From: Lachnospiraceae bacterium
GTDB taxonomy: Bacteria > Bacillota > Clostridia > Lachnospirales > Lachnospiraceae
NCBI GenBank assembly: GCA_902363555.1
Contig: CABJAM010000010.1
Location: 1 to 64,000, forward strand
Reading direction: 5' to 3'
DNA: 64,000 nucleotides
Shown here: one piece after another, positions 1 through 7,362 of the stretch
Layout of the letters: every line of letters starts with the position of its first letter
How positions within the stretch are numbered: position 1 is the first letter of the stretch
Program-made: the position numbers and the translations under genes
The notes under the pieces: model-generated
Told to the model about the DNA's origin: nothing
Seen by the model: only the letters and a program-made list of their open reading frames with translations
Databases searched by the model: none

Positions 1-130
1 ACAGTTCATTAATATTCACCATATATAAAATACAAAAGATTGACAAAAAATTTCCAGCATCCACAAGGAATACTGGGATATTTTGGGAATGGATGCTTCC
101 AAACTCAGGAGAACAAAACCGGCACTTTTT

Positions 131-176
131 CTTTGCGGCGATTGCCGCGAGCCGTCGGAACAAAGTGTAGACGGCG
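131..176 (+). repeat. Dispersed intergenic repeat, copy 1
   Basis: A stretch of about 46 bp containing the core GCCGCGAGCCGTCG, with CTTTG at its left and AGACGG near its right end. A closely similar copy lies at 44004-44048 in front of cysK. Both sit shortly upstream of a gene in the same orientation. No function is assigned. The rest of 1-233 shows nothing recognisable apart from a TTGACA-like hexamer near position 39. Confidence 0.6.
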
Positions 177-233
177 GCGAGGAATAATGCTATTATTTAT
201 ATAGAGTTCGATGAATTGGAGAGGCGCGATCAC

Positions 234-1547
234 ATGATGAAAAAGATGGGATTTATATTATTTTTTATCGCCGGATTACTGACGATGGCGGGCTGCCGCC
301 GGGCGGACAGCCGGGATGCCGGCTTGGCATCAACGCCATTTACCGAGGCTGTCTACGACTGGGGAAAAGGTACGGGGGAGACGCTGACGGTCTGGGGCGC
401 TTATCCGGACCTGGAGCGGACCTATATAACAAAAGCATTTCAGCGCTACACCGAGCTTACGGGAAATGAACTGAATATCGTCCAACTGCCCAAGGACCAG
501 TTCGTGCAGCAGCTACTTGCCGTCTTTGGCGGCGGAAGTACGGTCGAACCGCCGGATATTATACTAAGCTATGGCGGAACGAATATCGAGGCCTACGACC
601 CGGATGAAAATTTCTATGATTTTTCCGATGCCCTGTGGGTGGACGATCTGACAGACACATCGATCAATCAGACCGTCTATAATGGCCGGATCATCGGCCT
701 TCCCCATTGGGAAGCTTCCGTATCCGGAACGCTCTACAATAAGGAGATTTTTCGGAAATATCATCTGGATGTACCCAAAACCCAGCAGGAATTTATGGAT
801 GTTTGTGCAAAACTTTATGAGGTAGGGGTCACTCCGCTTTACCTGCCGGCCAAAGAGTCCTCCATGCTGCTCTATCAGTTTCCGTTGGATACGGTCGTGG
901 AAAACAGCAGTATATTAAACGGTCTCAACGATGGGAGCCTGGACTATGCGGACCTGCCGGAGATGGCGCAGATCGTTTCGTGGTATAAGACCATGGCTGA
1001 CCTGGGGTATCTTGGCGACGATTATATGTCCAATGACTGGGATGGAATGAACGAGGCAATGCGGGGGAACCAGTACGCGATGATGCTGTGCTGGGATACA
1101 TGGCTGTATACGGATTTTGACGGCGATTCGGACAATTTCGGATTGATGCCGGCGTTTATCGGCGTGCCGGAGACTGGAACCTTTGAGGGGCCAAATCTGG
1201 GTCTGTTTATCGTAAACAGGCATACACAGAAACTGGAGACTGCATTAAATTTCATTGATTTTCTGGCGGACCCGTATAATTATAATGTGGCATTTGAAGG
1301 TGTCTATACCGCTCCGGTATTTAAAAATCAGGTGGCCAGTATTTCCACGCCTCAGTATGTGGAAGCGGAGATGCTTATCGAACGCAATTTCCGGGATTCC
1401 ACCGCATGGCTGAGAATCCGGGGATTTTCTCAAAATGACGCCCAGTGTATTCTGGATTATATGAAAGGGGAAAGCCTGGAAACAGCGGGGGAATGTCTGC
1501 AATGTATGGACAGGCTCCGGCGTATCCGTCTGGAAAACGGGGAATAG
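234..1547 (+). CDS. Extracellular solute-binding lipoprotein (carbohydrate type)
   Basis: A 437-aa family 1 extracellular solute-binding protein, normally the substrate receptor of a sugar ABC importer. The N-terminus is a lipoprotein signal (lysines, hydrophobic stretch, lipobox MAGC). The mature part has typical binding-protein segments such as LTVWGAYPDLERTY, and VDDLTD before a GRIIGLPHW segment. I chose the ATG at 234 because GGAGAGG sits 9 bases upstream; reading is open back to a TTG at 216 inside that SD. No permease or ATPase lies nearby. The next gene, 23 bp downstream, is a hybrid histidine kinase, so the protein may serve signalling rather than uptake (inference). The ligand cannot be read from sequence. 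Confidence 0.85.
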   Translation: MMKKMGFILFFIAGLLTMAGCRRADSRDAGLASTPFTEAVYDWGKGTGETLTVWGAYPDLERTYITKAFQRYTELTGNELNIVQLPKDQFVQQLLAVFGGGSTVEPPDIILSYGGTNIEAYDPDENFYDFSDALWVDDLTDTSINQTVYNGRIIGLPHWEASVSGTLYNKEIFRKYHLDVPKTQQEFMDVCAKLYEVGVTPLYLPAKESSMLLYQFPLDTVVENSSILNGLNDGSLDYADLPEMAQIVSWYKTMADLGYLGDDYMSNDWDGMNEAMRGNQYAMMLCWDTWLYTDFDGDSDNFGLMPAFIGVPETGTFEGPNLGLFIVNRHTQKLETALNFIDFLADPYNYNVAFEGVYTAPVFKNQVASISTPQYVEAEMLIERNFRDSTAWLRIRGFSQNDAQCILDYMKGESLETAGECLQCMDRLRRIRLENGE

Positions 1548-1570
1548 ATCGGATTGGGGCAGTAAAGCTT

Positions 1571-4012
1571 ATGAAAAAAACAAAAAACAGAAAAATCTAT
1601 TGGGGCCTTGCGGGGGCCGTCGTTGTTCTGATCATATTTGCAGTACTGACGGTCACCTACATACAGAAATTTAACCGAACGCTTCTTGAGGAAAATGAGT
1701 CCCATCTGGCAGAGATTGCGGATCACATCACAGCGTATACACATTCCGTTGTGAAGGATACACAGAGCTCACTTGAAAATGCTGCCGGAGCTGTGGGGAT
1801 ACTTTCTGAGGAGCTACGGATGGAATATCTGGAGGAAATGGTGGAGCGGCAGGATTTTGTATTTGCCGGGTATGCCTGGGCGGACGGTCAGTTCCGCTCC
1901 ACTGAGCCGACTCAGGACGGGGATATTTCCGGGGAGGACTTTTTTATAAGAGCGATGCGCGGAGAAAAGCCTTTGAGTAATCTTGTCCGGCGAATCCTCA
2001 CGAATCGGGCGGCTTCCGGGGTGATCGTTGCGGTTCCCATAAAAACCCGGGAGGGTCAGGTGATCGGAGTCCTGGCGGCCATGCTGGATATTGCCCGGCT
2101 CAATGATGCTTTGGGTGCGCAAAGCTTCGGCGGTGAGGGCTATTCCTATATTATCGACCGTGACGGCAGTCTGGTCCTCCATAATAAAAGCATGGACTAT
2201 AACAACTTTTTCAGGGTGTTAATGAATGCAGAGATTCGCGGCGGCCGGACGTGGGAGCAGATCCGGGAGGATATGACAAAGGGCGGTTCCGGAATGTTTT
2301 CCTATGAACAGCTAGGTACAAGCCGGTACGCTTATTATTGTCCTTTGGGGCTTAATTCCTGGACGGTTGTCAATATCGTAGCTAAAAGCGCTGTCACGGA
2401 GAAAACGGATACGCTGATCAAGGATCTGGTGCTGATCAGTATTTCAGCGTTTGTTATATTCCTGATACTCCTTGTGCTGGCCGGGATTTCGTGGGTCAAT
2501 TCGCAGAACCAGCGCCATGCAGCCCAGACCCGCTCCACGTTTCTGGCCAATGTGAGCCATGAGATACGAACGCCCATGAACGCCATTGTAGGGATGAGTG
2601 AGCTGCTGCTGCGCGGAACTCTGGAGCCTAAGCAGGAGGAATGCGTCCGCTGCATACAAAGCTCCGGCAGGGGCTTGCTGGCCATCATCAATGACATTTT
2701 GGATATTTCCAAAATTGAGTCCGGCAATTTTACGATCGTCAACGAGATCTACAATATGTCCGAGCTCATCCGGGATATCACATCCATTGCCGTCATCCGC
2801 ATCGGGGCCAGGCCGGTTCAGTTTATGACGGAGATTGATCCTTCGGTGCCGGAGCGGATGAGCGGTGATAAAACAAGAGTCCGCCAGATCCTTGTCAACC
2901 TTATCGGGAATGCGGTAAAATTTACGGACAGCGGTGAGATACACTTGAAGATGCAGGCGGAGCAAAAGGATGATATGATCTTTTTGAAAATGGAAATTAC
3001 AGATACCGGTATTGGCATAAAGCCGCAGGACCTGGACCAACTGTTTATCAGCTTTAATCAGATGGATACGCTGAAAAATAAAGGCAAGGAGGGCACCGGG
3101 CTGGGCCTGGCGATTTCCAAATCCTTAAGCCGTATGATGGGCGGAGATATTTCAGTTAAGAGTACGTACGGACAGGGGTCTGTTTTTACCGTGACCTTAC
3201 AGCAGGGAAGCTGTGGTGCGGATTCCATTTTGAAGCTGGACCGTTTAGCGCTTCCGGAAATATATATCCATGAAAAGGATGCTTCCTGCGTTGCGTATTA
3301 TTCGGCCGGCCTTGAGCAGCTCCAGCTCGGATATAAGATCTTTACCGATGCGGACGACTTCGGGCCATATATGAGCTCCGTCAGCCATGGCTGCGTACTG
3401 GGCGACAAGGCGTTCATAGAGCAATTCGCTGCTTCCGGCAGTAATAACGGATTTTGGCTGGGCGTTTTGCAAAAGCAGGAGGATTACCTGCTTGTAACGG
3501 ATACCCCACTGTACCGTACAGTGTTTACACCGATTTTTACCCTGGAGCTTGTCCGGTTGATAAATTCGGCGGCGGCCGCTGGGGATATGGGAAATGAGAC
3601 CTCCGGATTTTCCTATATGAATCTGACACCGCTGCCCGGCCGCCGGATTCTCATTGTGGATGATAATGACCTGAATCTGGAAATCAGCAAAAACCTGCTG
3701 GAGCCTTACGGGATGACCATCGACTGCGCCAGTTCCGGGTGGGATGCCCTGGAGGCTGTCCGGTCCGCCGCGTATGATCTGATTTTTATGGACCATATGA
3801 TGCCCGGCATGGATGGTGTGGAGGCAATGAAAAAAATACGCGCTCTGCCCGGGGGAATGTATGCGAAGGTTCCGGTCATTGTCCTCACGGCCAATGCCTC
3901 CCAGGAGGCGCCGGCGATGTTTAAGGCGGAAGGCTTTGACGGTTTTCTGGCCAAGCCTGTGGAGATGGAGAAGATTAATGAAATATTGGAGTTTTGGCTC
4001 AGAACGCGGTGA
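1571..4012 (+). CDS. Membrane hybrid sensor histidine kinase (Cache-HisKA-HATPase-REC)
   Basis: An 813-aa hybrid kinase. It has a first membrane helix (about residues 9-30), an extracytoplasmic Cache-like sensor domain (about 35-290), a second helix (about 292-318), a HisKA dimerisation domain with the phospho-acceptor H330 in SHEIRTPMN, and a HATPase domain (NLIGNAVKF, DTGIGI, GTGLGLAIS). Then comes a degenerate receiver-like segment (about 555-665) and a C-terminal receiver with phospho-acceptor D741 (FMDHMMPGMDG) and the conserved lysine in LAKPVE. The open frame extends upstream into the previous gene, but the ATG at 1571 precedes the only sensible N-terminus (MKKTKN followed by a membrane helix); its SD is weak. 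There is no HPt domain or partner regulator nearby, so the output is unknown. It is probably co-transcribed with the upstream binding protein, which may deliver ligand to the Cache domain. Confidence 0.85.
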   Translation: MKKTKNRKIYWGLAGAVVVLIIFAVLTVTYIQKFNRTLLEENESHLAEIADHITAYTHSVVKDTQSSLENAAGAVGILSEELRMEYLEEMVERQDFVFAGYAWADGQFRSTEPTQDGDISGEDFFIRAMRGEKPLSNLVRRILTNRAASGVIVAVPIKTREGQVIGVLAAMLDIARLNDALGAQSFGGEGYSYIIDRDGSLVLHNKSMDYNNFFRVLMNAEIRGGRTWEQIREDMTKGGSGMFSYEQLGTSRYAYYCPLGLNSWTVVNIVAKSAVTEKTDTLIKDLVLISISAFVIFLILLVLAGISWVNSQNQRHAAQTRSTFLANVSHEIRTPMNAIVGMSELLLRGTLEPKQEECVRCIQSSGRGLLAIINDILDISKIESGNFTIVNEIYNMSELIRDITSIAVIRIGARPVQFMTEIDPSVPERMSGDKTRVRQILVNLIGNAVKFTDSGEIHLKMQAEQKDDMIFLKMEITDTGIGIKPQDLDQLFISFNQMDTLKNKGKEGTGLGLAISKSLSRMMGGDISVKSTYGQGSVFTVTLQQGSCGADSILKLDRLALPEIYIHEKDASCVAYYSAGLEQLQLGYKIFTDADDFGPYMSSVSHGCVLGDKAFIEQFAASGSNNGFWLGVLQKQEDYLLVTDTPLYRTVFTPIFTLELVRLINSAAAAGDMGNETSGFSYMNLTPLPGRRILIVDDNDLNLEISKNLLEPYGMTIDCASSGWDALEAVRSAAYDLIFMDHMMPGMDGVEAMKKIRALPGGMYAKVPVIVLTANASQEAPAMFKAEGFDGFLAKPVEMEKINEILEFWLRTR

Positions 4013-4118
4013 ATAGGGTTGCAATTTGTGTGGATATCTGATAAAGTCATAGTGTAAGCAATAGGAAGGTATGGCTGCAAGCCGGTTTCCTGAATTTTAG
4101 AAATGAGAGGTATAACAC

Positions 4119-4454
4119 ATGAGTGAGAACACACATGGCGAAGACTGCGATTGCGGATGCCAGGATAATAATGAAGAAGCTACAGTAACCTTGACACTGG
4201 ATGACGGCTCCGAACTGGAGTGCGCTGTGTTATCTATTTTCCCGGCAGGAGAGAATCAGTATATCGCGCTTGTTCCGCTGGAAGAGGATGAGGACAGCGA
4301 AGAGGGCGATGTCTATCTGTACCGCTTCCAGGAATTTGAAAACGGTGAGATCCAGCTTGATAATATCGTGGATGATGATGAGTATGAGCTCGTTGCAGAT
4401 GCATTTGATGAATTGCTGGACAGCGAAGAATTTGACGAGTTATTTGAAGACTGA
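4119..4454 (+). CDS. DUF1292 family protein (YrzB-like)
   Basis: A 111-aa very acidic cytosolic protein. The central segment (VTLTLDDGSELECAVLSIF, then QYIALVPLEED, then VYLYRF) matches the conserved DUF1292 pattern of Firmicutes, which in many genomes sits near yrrK and yrzL. The N-terminus carries a CDCGC cluster absent from many homologues. The function of the family is unknown. The start has GAGAGG 9 bases upstream. It stands alone here, followed by a terminator hairpin. Confidence 0.85.
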   Translation: MSENTHGEDCDCGCQDNNEEATVTLTLDDGSELECAVLSIFPAGENQYIALVPLEEDEDSEEGDVYLYRFQEFENGEIQLDNIVDDDEYELVADAFDELLDSEEFDELFED

Positions 4455-4462
4455 TAAGGCAT

Positions 4463-4556
4463 AAAGAAGGCTGCTGCGCAGCCTGGGGCGATTTCAGCTC
4501 CGGTCCATGGCGGACCGGAGCCGGAACTCCGGGCTGCGTGGCAGCTTTCTTTTTTT
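4463..4556 (+). terminator. Branched terminator hairpin after the DUF1292 gene
   Basis: An outer stem pairs AAGAAGGCTGC near 4465 with GGCAGCTTTCTT near 4540, enclosing a perfect inner hairpin GCTCCGGTCC/GGACCGGAGC. It ends in TTTCTTTTTTT. It separates the plus-strand DUF1292 gene from the convergent MATE gene. Confidence 0.7.
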
Positions 4557-4577
4557 GTGGCGTGTGCGGCCTGCCGG

Positions 4578-5879
4578 TTACCTGTCAATTTGGGGAGCGG
4601 GGTGGTTGCGTGTCAGCAGAAGGCTCAGCAGTGCGGCGGTTATTTGAGAAAGCGGCACACAGAGCCAGGTTCCGGTCAGGCCAATGGCATGTGGGAGGAC
4701 TAAAAGCAGCAGGAGCAGGGCCAGCGGCTCGCCGTAAATGAGGATGAATGCCTTCAGATTGGTTCCTGTGGCATAAAAGTAGGCGGTAGTCACCCTGGAA
4801 ATGGCGATAAAGAGGTAGCCGCTCAGGAAGATTGGCAGTATCCCTGCCACATTTTGAGTGATCTCTCCGGACGCGCCGAACAGGGCGGCAGCCTGACCGC
4901 GGAGGATATATAAGACGACCATGCACAGCACACTTACGAAAAGCGCAAAGCGATAGGCCAGATTTCGTACTGCTTTAGTTTTTTCCATATTCCCTTCGCC
5001 ATAAGAAAGACTGAGCAGGGGCTGGCTGCCATCGCTGACACCCTGGAGCAGCAGGAGGATAACGGAGGAAATATAGCTGATGGGAGCATAGCATGTGACT
5101 GCGGCGGCACCGCCGACCATGGCCGCGCTTTTGTTAATGAGGATAAGGGTAATATTAGGGGAGAAGGTAAGGCCAAAAGGAGAAAGGCCAACCTTCAGTA
5201 TATTTTTGATGAACATGGAACAATGACCTTCAAAATGCAGCTCCGGTTTTTCATGTCTGATCAATAAGAAAACAAGGCATGCCAGGAAGGTCATGGCCTG
5301 GCCGATGACGGTTGCGATGGCCGCGCCGCTCATCCCCCAGGTTAAACGCCATACAAACAGATAATCCAGGACAATATTTGTAATAAAGCCTGTAATCATG
5401 GCGGCCATAGCGGCCACGGAGCCGCCCATATTCCGGATCAACGGTACAAGTCCGGTTCCCATGATCTGGAAAAAGGCGCCGCAGGCAATGCACAGCATGT
5501 ATTCGCTTGCCAGAGCTTTGATGTCTCCGGATGCGCCGAAAAGCTGCAGAATGGCCGGCGAGCCTGCTAAAAACAGCACCGTAAGGAGGGCGCTGAATGA
5601 AACAAGCAGGATCAGCGTCATTCCAAAATACCGGCGTCCGTGGCCCGGCGTGTCATTTCCCCGGCAGATTGCATAGTGGACTGCGCCGCCCATGCCGATA
5701 CCAGTGCCGGCGGCCTGAATAAAGGCCGTCAGGGGGTAAGCCATGTTGATCGCGGCCAGTGCATGGTCGCCAAGAGCGTTACCTACAAAAAAGCCGTCAG
5801 CGATGGAATAAATACCGGACAGTGCAAATGCCAGCATGGACGGAAGTACATACTTGAAAAATTCTTTACGCGTGTTCAT
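4578..5879 (-). CDS. MATE family multidrug/cation antiporter
   Basis: A 433-aa polytopic membrane protein with about 12 predicted helices and typical MATE segments (YVLPSMLAFALSGIYSIADGFFVGNALG near the N-terminus; AAINMAYPL; the second-half repeat with LLQGVSDGSQPLLS). The family extrudes cationic drugs using Na+ or H+ gradients. The start at 5879 has GGGAGG at good spacing; the frame is open further upstream but lies inside marR. The start overlaps the end of the MarR gene by 14 bp, so the two are translationally coupled. That arrangement is typical of MepR-MepA-like efflux units. The substrate is unknown. Confidence 0.88.
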   Translation of the reverse strand: MNTRKEFFKYVLPSMLAFALSGIYSIADGFFVGNALGDHALAAINMAYPLTAFIQAAGTGIGMGGAVHYAICRGNDTPGHGRRYFGMTLILLVSFSALLTVLFLAGSPAILQLFGASGDIKALASEYMLCIACGAFFQIMGTGLVPLIRNMGGSVAAMAAMITGFITNIVLDYLFVWRLTWGMSGAAIATVIGQAMTFLACLVFLLIRHEKPELHFEGHCSMFIKNILKVGLSPFGLTFSPNITLILINKSAAMVGGAAAVTCYAPISYISSVILLLLQGVSDGSQPLLSLSYGEGNMEKTKAVRNLAYRFALFVSVLCMVVLYILRGQAAALFGASGEITQNVAGILPIFLSGYLFIAISRVTTAYFYATGTNLKAFILIYGEPLALLLLLLVLPHAIGLTGTWLCVPLSQITAALLSLLLTRNHPAPQIDR

Positions 5880-6315
5880 TTTTATGTTCCTCCCGGAATA
5901 ACCGGTTATATAAAGCCATGCCATCCAGCAGCGCTTTCGTACATTCCGGACCCATTTCATCCCAGGCGCGGCATTCGTGTTCATTTAATTCCCTGGATAT
6001 TTTGTGCATAAATTCCCGGCCGGTTTCTGTCAGTGCGATGGATTTGTTTCTGCGGTCCTCATCGTTGGGGATCAGAGTGACCCAGCCCCGGGCCAAAAAG
6101 CCTTTTAAGATGGTGTTTACGGTTTGCTTGGGAAGCAGCCACTGGGTGACGATATCCTTCTGTGTTCGGTGATTACCGCCTTCAGACAGCGATAAAACGA
6201 CAAGCAGCTCATAGTAGGAAAGTCCGTATTTTTTTGCCCATTCTTCGTAGATGGCGTTGGTCTCACGCCAGAGCTCGTTAAAAAGGTTGATTTGAGTTAT
6301 AGTTGTTCTTTTCAT
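5866..6315 (-). CDS. MarR family transcriptional regulator of the MATE gene
   Basis: A 149-aa winged-helix regulator with the MarR layout: an N-terminal dimer helix, a helix-turn-helix around HRTQKDIVTQWLLPKQTVNTILKGF, and a wing with NDEDRRNKSIALTETG. The start at 6315 is chosen because GGAGG lies 5 bases upstream; four upstream codons form that SD. It is the first gene of a two-gene unit with the overlapping MATE transporter. A palindrome just upstream (6333-6354) is a likely autoregulatory operator. Confidence 0.9.
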   Translation of the reverse strand: MKRTTITQINLFNELWRETNAIYEEWAKKYGLSYYELLVVLSLSEGGNHRTQKDIVTQWLLPKQTVNTILKGFLARGWVTLIPNDEDRRNKSIALTETGREFMHKISRELNEHECRAWDEMGPECTKALLDGMALYNRLFREEHKNEHA

Positions 6316-6332
6316 ATGCGCCTCCAAAACAT

Positions 6333-6354
6333 ATTAGTCTGTTTACGGACTAAT
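6333..6354. promoter_or_regulatory. Probable MarR operator palindrome
   Basis: A perfect inverted repeat with arms ATTAGTC and GACTAAT separated by 8 bp, placed 17 bp in front of the marR start. Size and position are those of MarR autorepression sites; binding is inferred. Confidence 0.7.
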
Positions 6355-6394
6355 ATAACAGAAAAATCCAGATGTGTCAATAGGCCATGGAATT

Positions 6395-6997
6395 TTACAC
6401 AATATGATTATGCACGATCTCCCGTATACATAAATAAACATAAGGCTTAATTTTCTCCAGTGATACCGGCTGCTCATACAAAATCGTATTGTAGCTGGTG
6501 CCGCTGACCAGTTCAAGAATGGTAAAAATCATAATTTCCGGATCTTTAAACGCATATCCCGAATTTTCCAAAAGCTGTTCATAAAGATGATAAATATTCT
6601 TATCCGCTTCATTATTTGTCGCGATCATGGCATTTTTAAAAACGCCCCAGCTTAAATGCTTGGAAATAAAATTCAGCAACGAGCGGTTCGTGTTCAGAGC
6701 ATCGATGATATGGTCGGCAATAAATATGATCTGATCTTCAAATTCAGTGATTTTCTTTTTTTTCAGCTCCTCATAAGCCGCCAGAAATAACTGGCTGGCT
6801 TTATGGGAGATCAGCTTGTTGCGGATATCGTATTTATCCGTAAAGTACAGGTAAAACGTTCCCTTGGCCACCCCGGCCTTTTCCACAATATCGGATATCG
6901 AAGTTTTCTGTATCCCTTTGGATGTGAAAAGCTCAAAGGCTGTATTTAAAAGCGCTTCTTTTTTCTGTTTTTTGTTAGCTTCTACTTTATCACCCAT
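6395..6997 (-). CDS. TetR family transcriptional regulator
   Basis: A 200-aa TetR regulator. The N-terminal HTH is clear: ALLNTAFELFTSKGIQKTSISDIVEKAGVAK is followed by GTFYLYFTDKYDIRNKLI. The C-terminal ligand domain is not conserved with a family of known ligand. The start at 6997 has GGGAGG 7 bases upstream; the upstream in-frame ATG lies within the SD. It diverges from the MMPL exporter gene. Three copies of TGAC-N5-GTCA lie in the shared intergenic region, so it most probably represses itself and the exporter unit. Confidence 0.9.
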   Translation of the reverse strand: MGDKVEANKKQKKEALLNTAFELFTSKGIQKTSISDIVEKAGVAKGTFYLYFTDKYDIRNKLISHKASQLFLAAYEELKKKKITEFEDQIIFIADHIIDALNTNRSLLNFISKHLSWGVFKNAMIATNNEADKNIYHLYEQLLENSGYAFKDPEIMIFTILELVSGTSYNTILYEQPVSLEKIKPYVYLCIREIVHNHIV

Positions 6998-7121
6998 AAA
7001 ATGACCTCCCATGTTATTGCTGCTTAAAAGTTGATTATCCGTAGCCGTTCAGGGAATTGAAATGGCTGGAAGATGAATCCTGGACACGTACAATGCATAT
7101 CTATATATGTACTAACATAAA

Positions 7122-7139
7122 AATGACCGAAAGTCAATT
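7122..7139. promoter_or_regulatory. TetR operator copy 1
   Basis: AATGAC-CGAAA-GTCAATT, an inverted repeat of the form TGAC-N5-GTCA placed on the tetR-proximal side of the intergenic region. Together with the two copies below it defines a shared operator sequence. Confidence 0.6.
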
Positions 7140-7220
7140 ATTTATTATGAACAATATTTTTATAAAGCTAAAGCGTTTCTTGTGAGAATCTTAAAATCGT
7201 ATAAAACCAGAAAAAAATTA

Positions 7221-7249
7221 TTGACTATTGGTCATTTTTGCGTTATAAC
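7221..7249 (+). promoter_or_regulatory. Promoter of the MMPL unit overlapped by TetR operator copy 2
   Basis: TTGACT at 7221-7226 and TATAAC at 7244-7249 with a 17-bp spacer form a good sigma-A promoter. The sequence TTGAC-TATTG-GTCATTT begins in the -35 hexamer, so a bound repressor would block polymerase. Confidence 0.75.
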
Positions 7250-7264
7250 ATTCACCAGAGAATA

Positions 7265-7283
7265 AAATGACTATTGGTCATTT
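7265..7283. promoter_or_regulatory. TetR operator copy 3
   Basis: Perfect inverted repeat AAATGAC-N5-GTCATTT just after the predicted transcription start. It shares its centre TATTG with copy 2. Confidence 0.7.
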
Positions 7284-7362
7284 AAATGGCCGCTTTGCTA
7301 AAAGGCCTATCCGTGAACTACATGGCAAAGCGGTAATCCATTTTGAAAAGGAGAGAATGAGT

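Noticed and set aside
3245..4024. 259-aa antisense frame opposite the hybrid kinase
   Set aside because: Shadow of the receiver and linker of a certain gene; no SD or domain.
7267..7362. Upstream extension of the MMPL gene
   Set aside because: The first codons are the TetR operator itself and lack an SD; GGAG supports a start near 7363.
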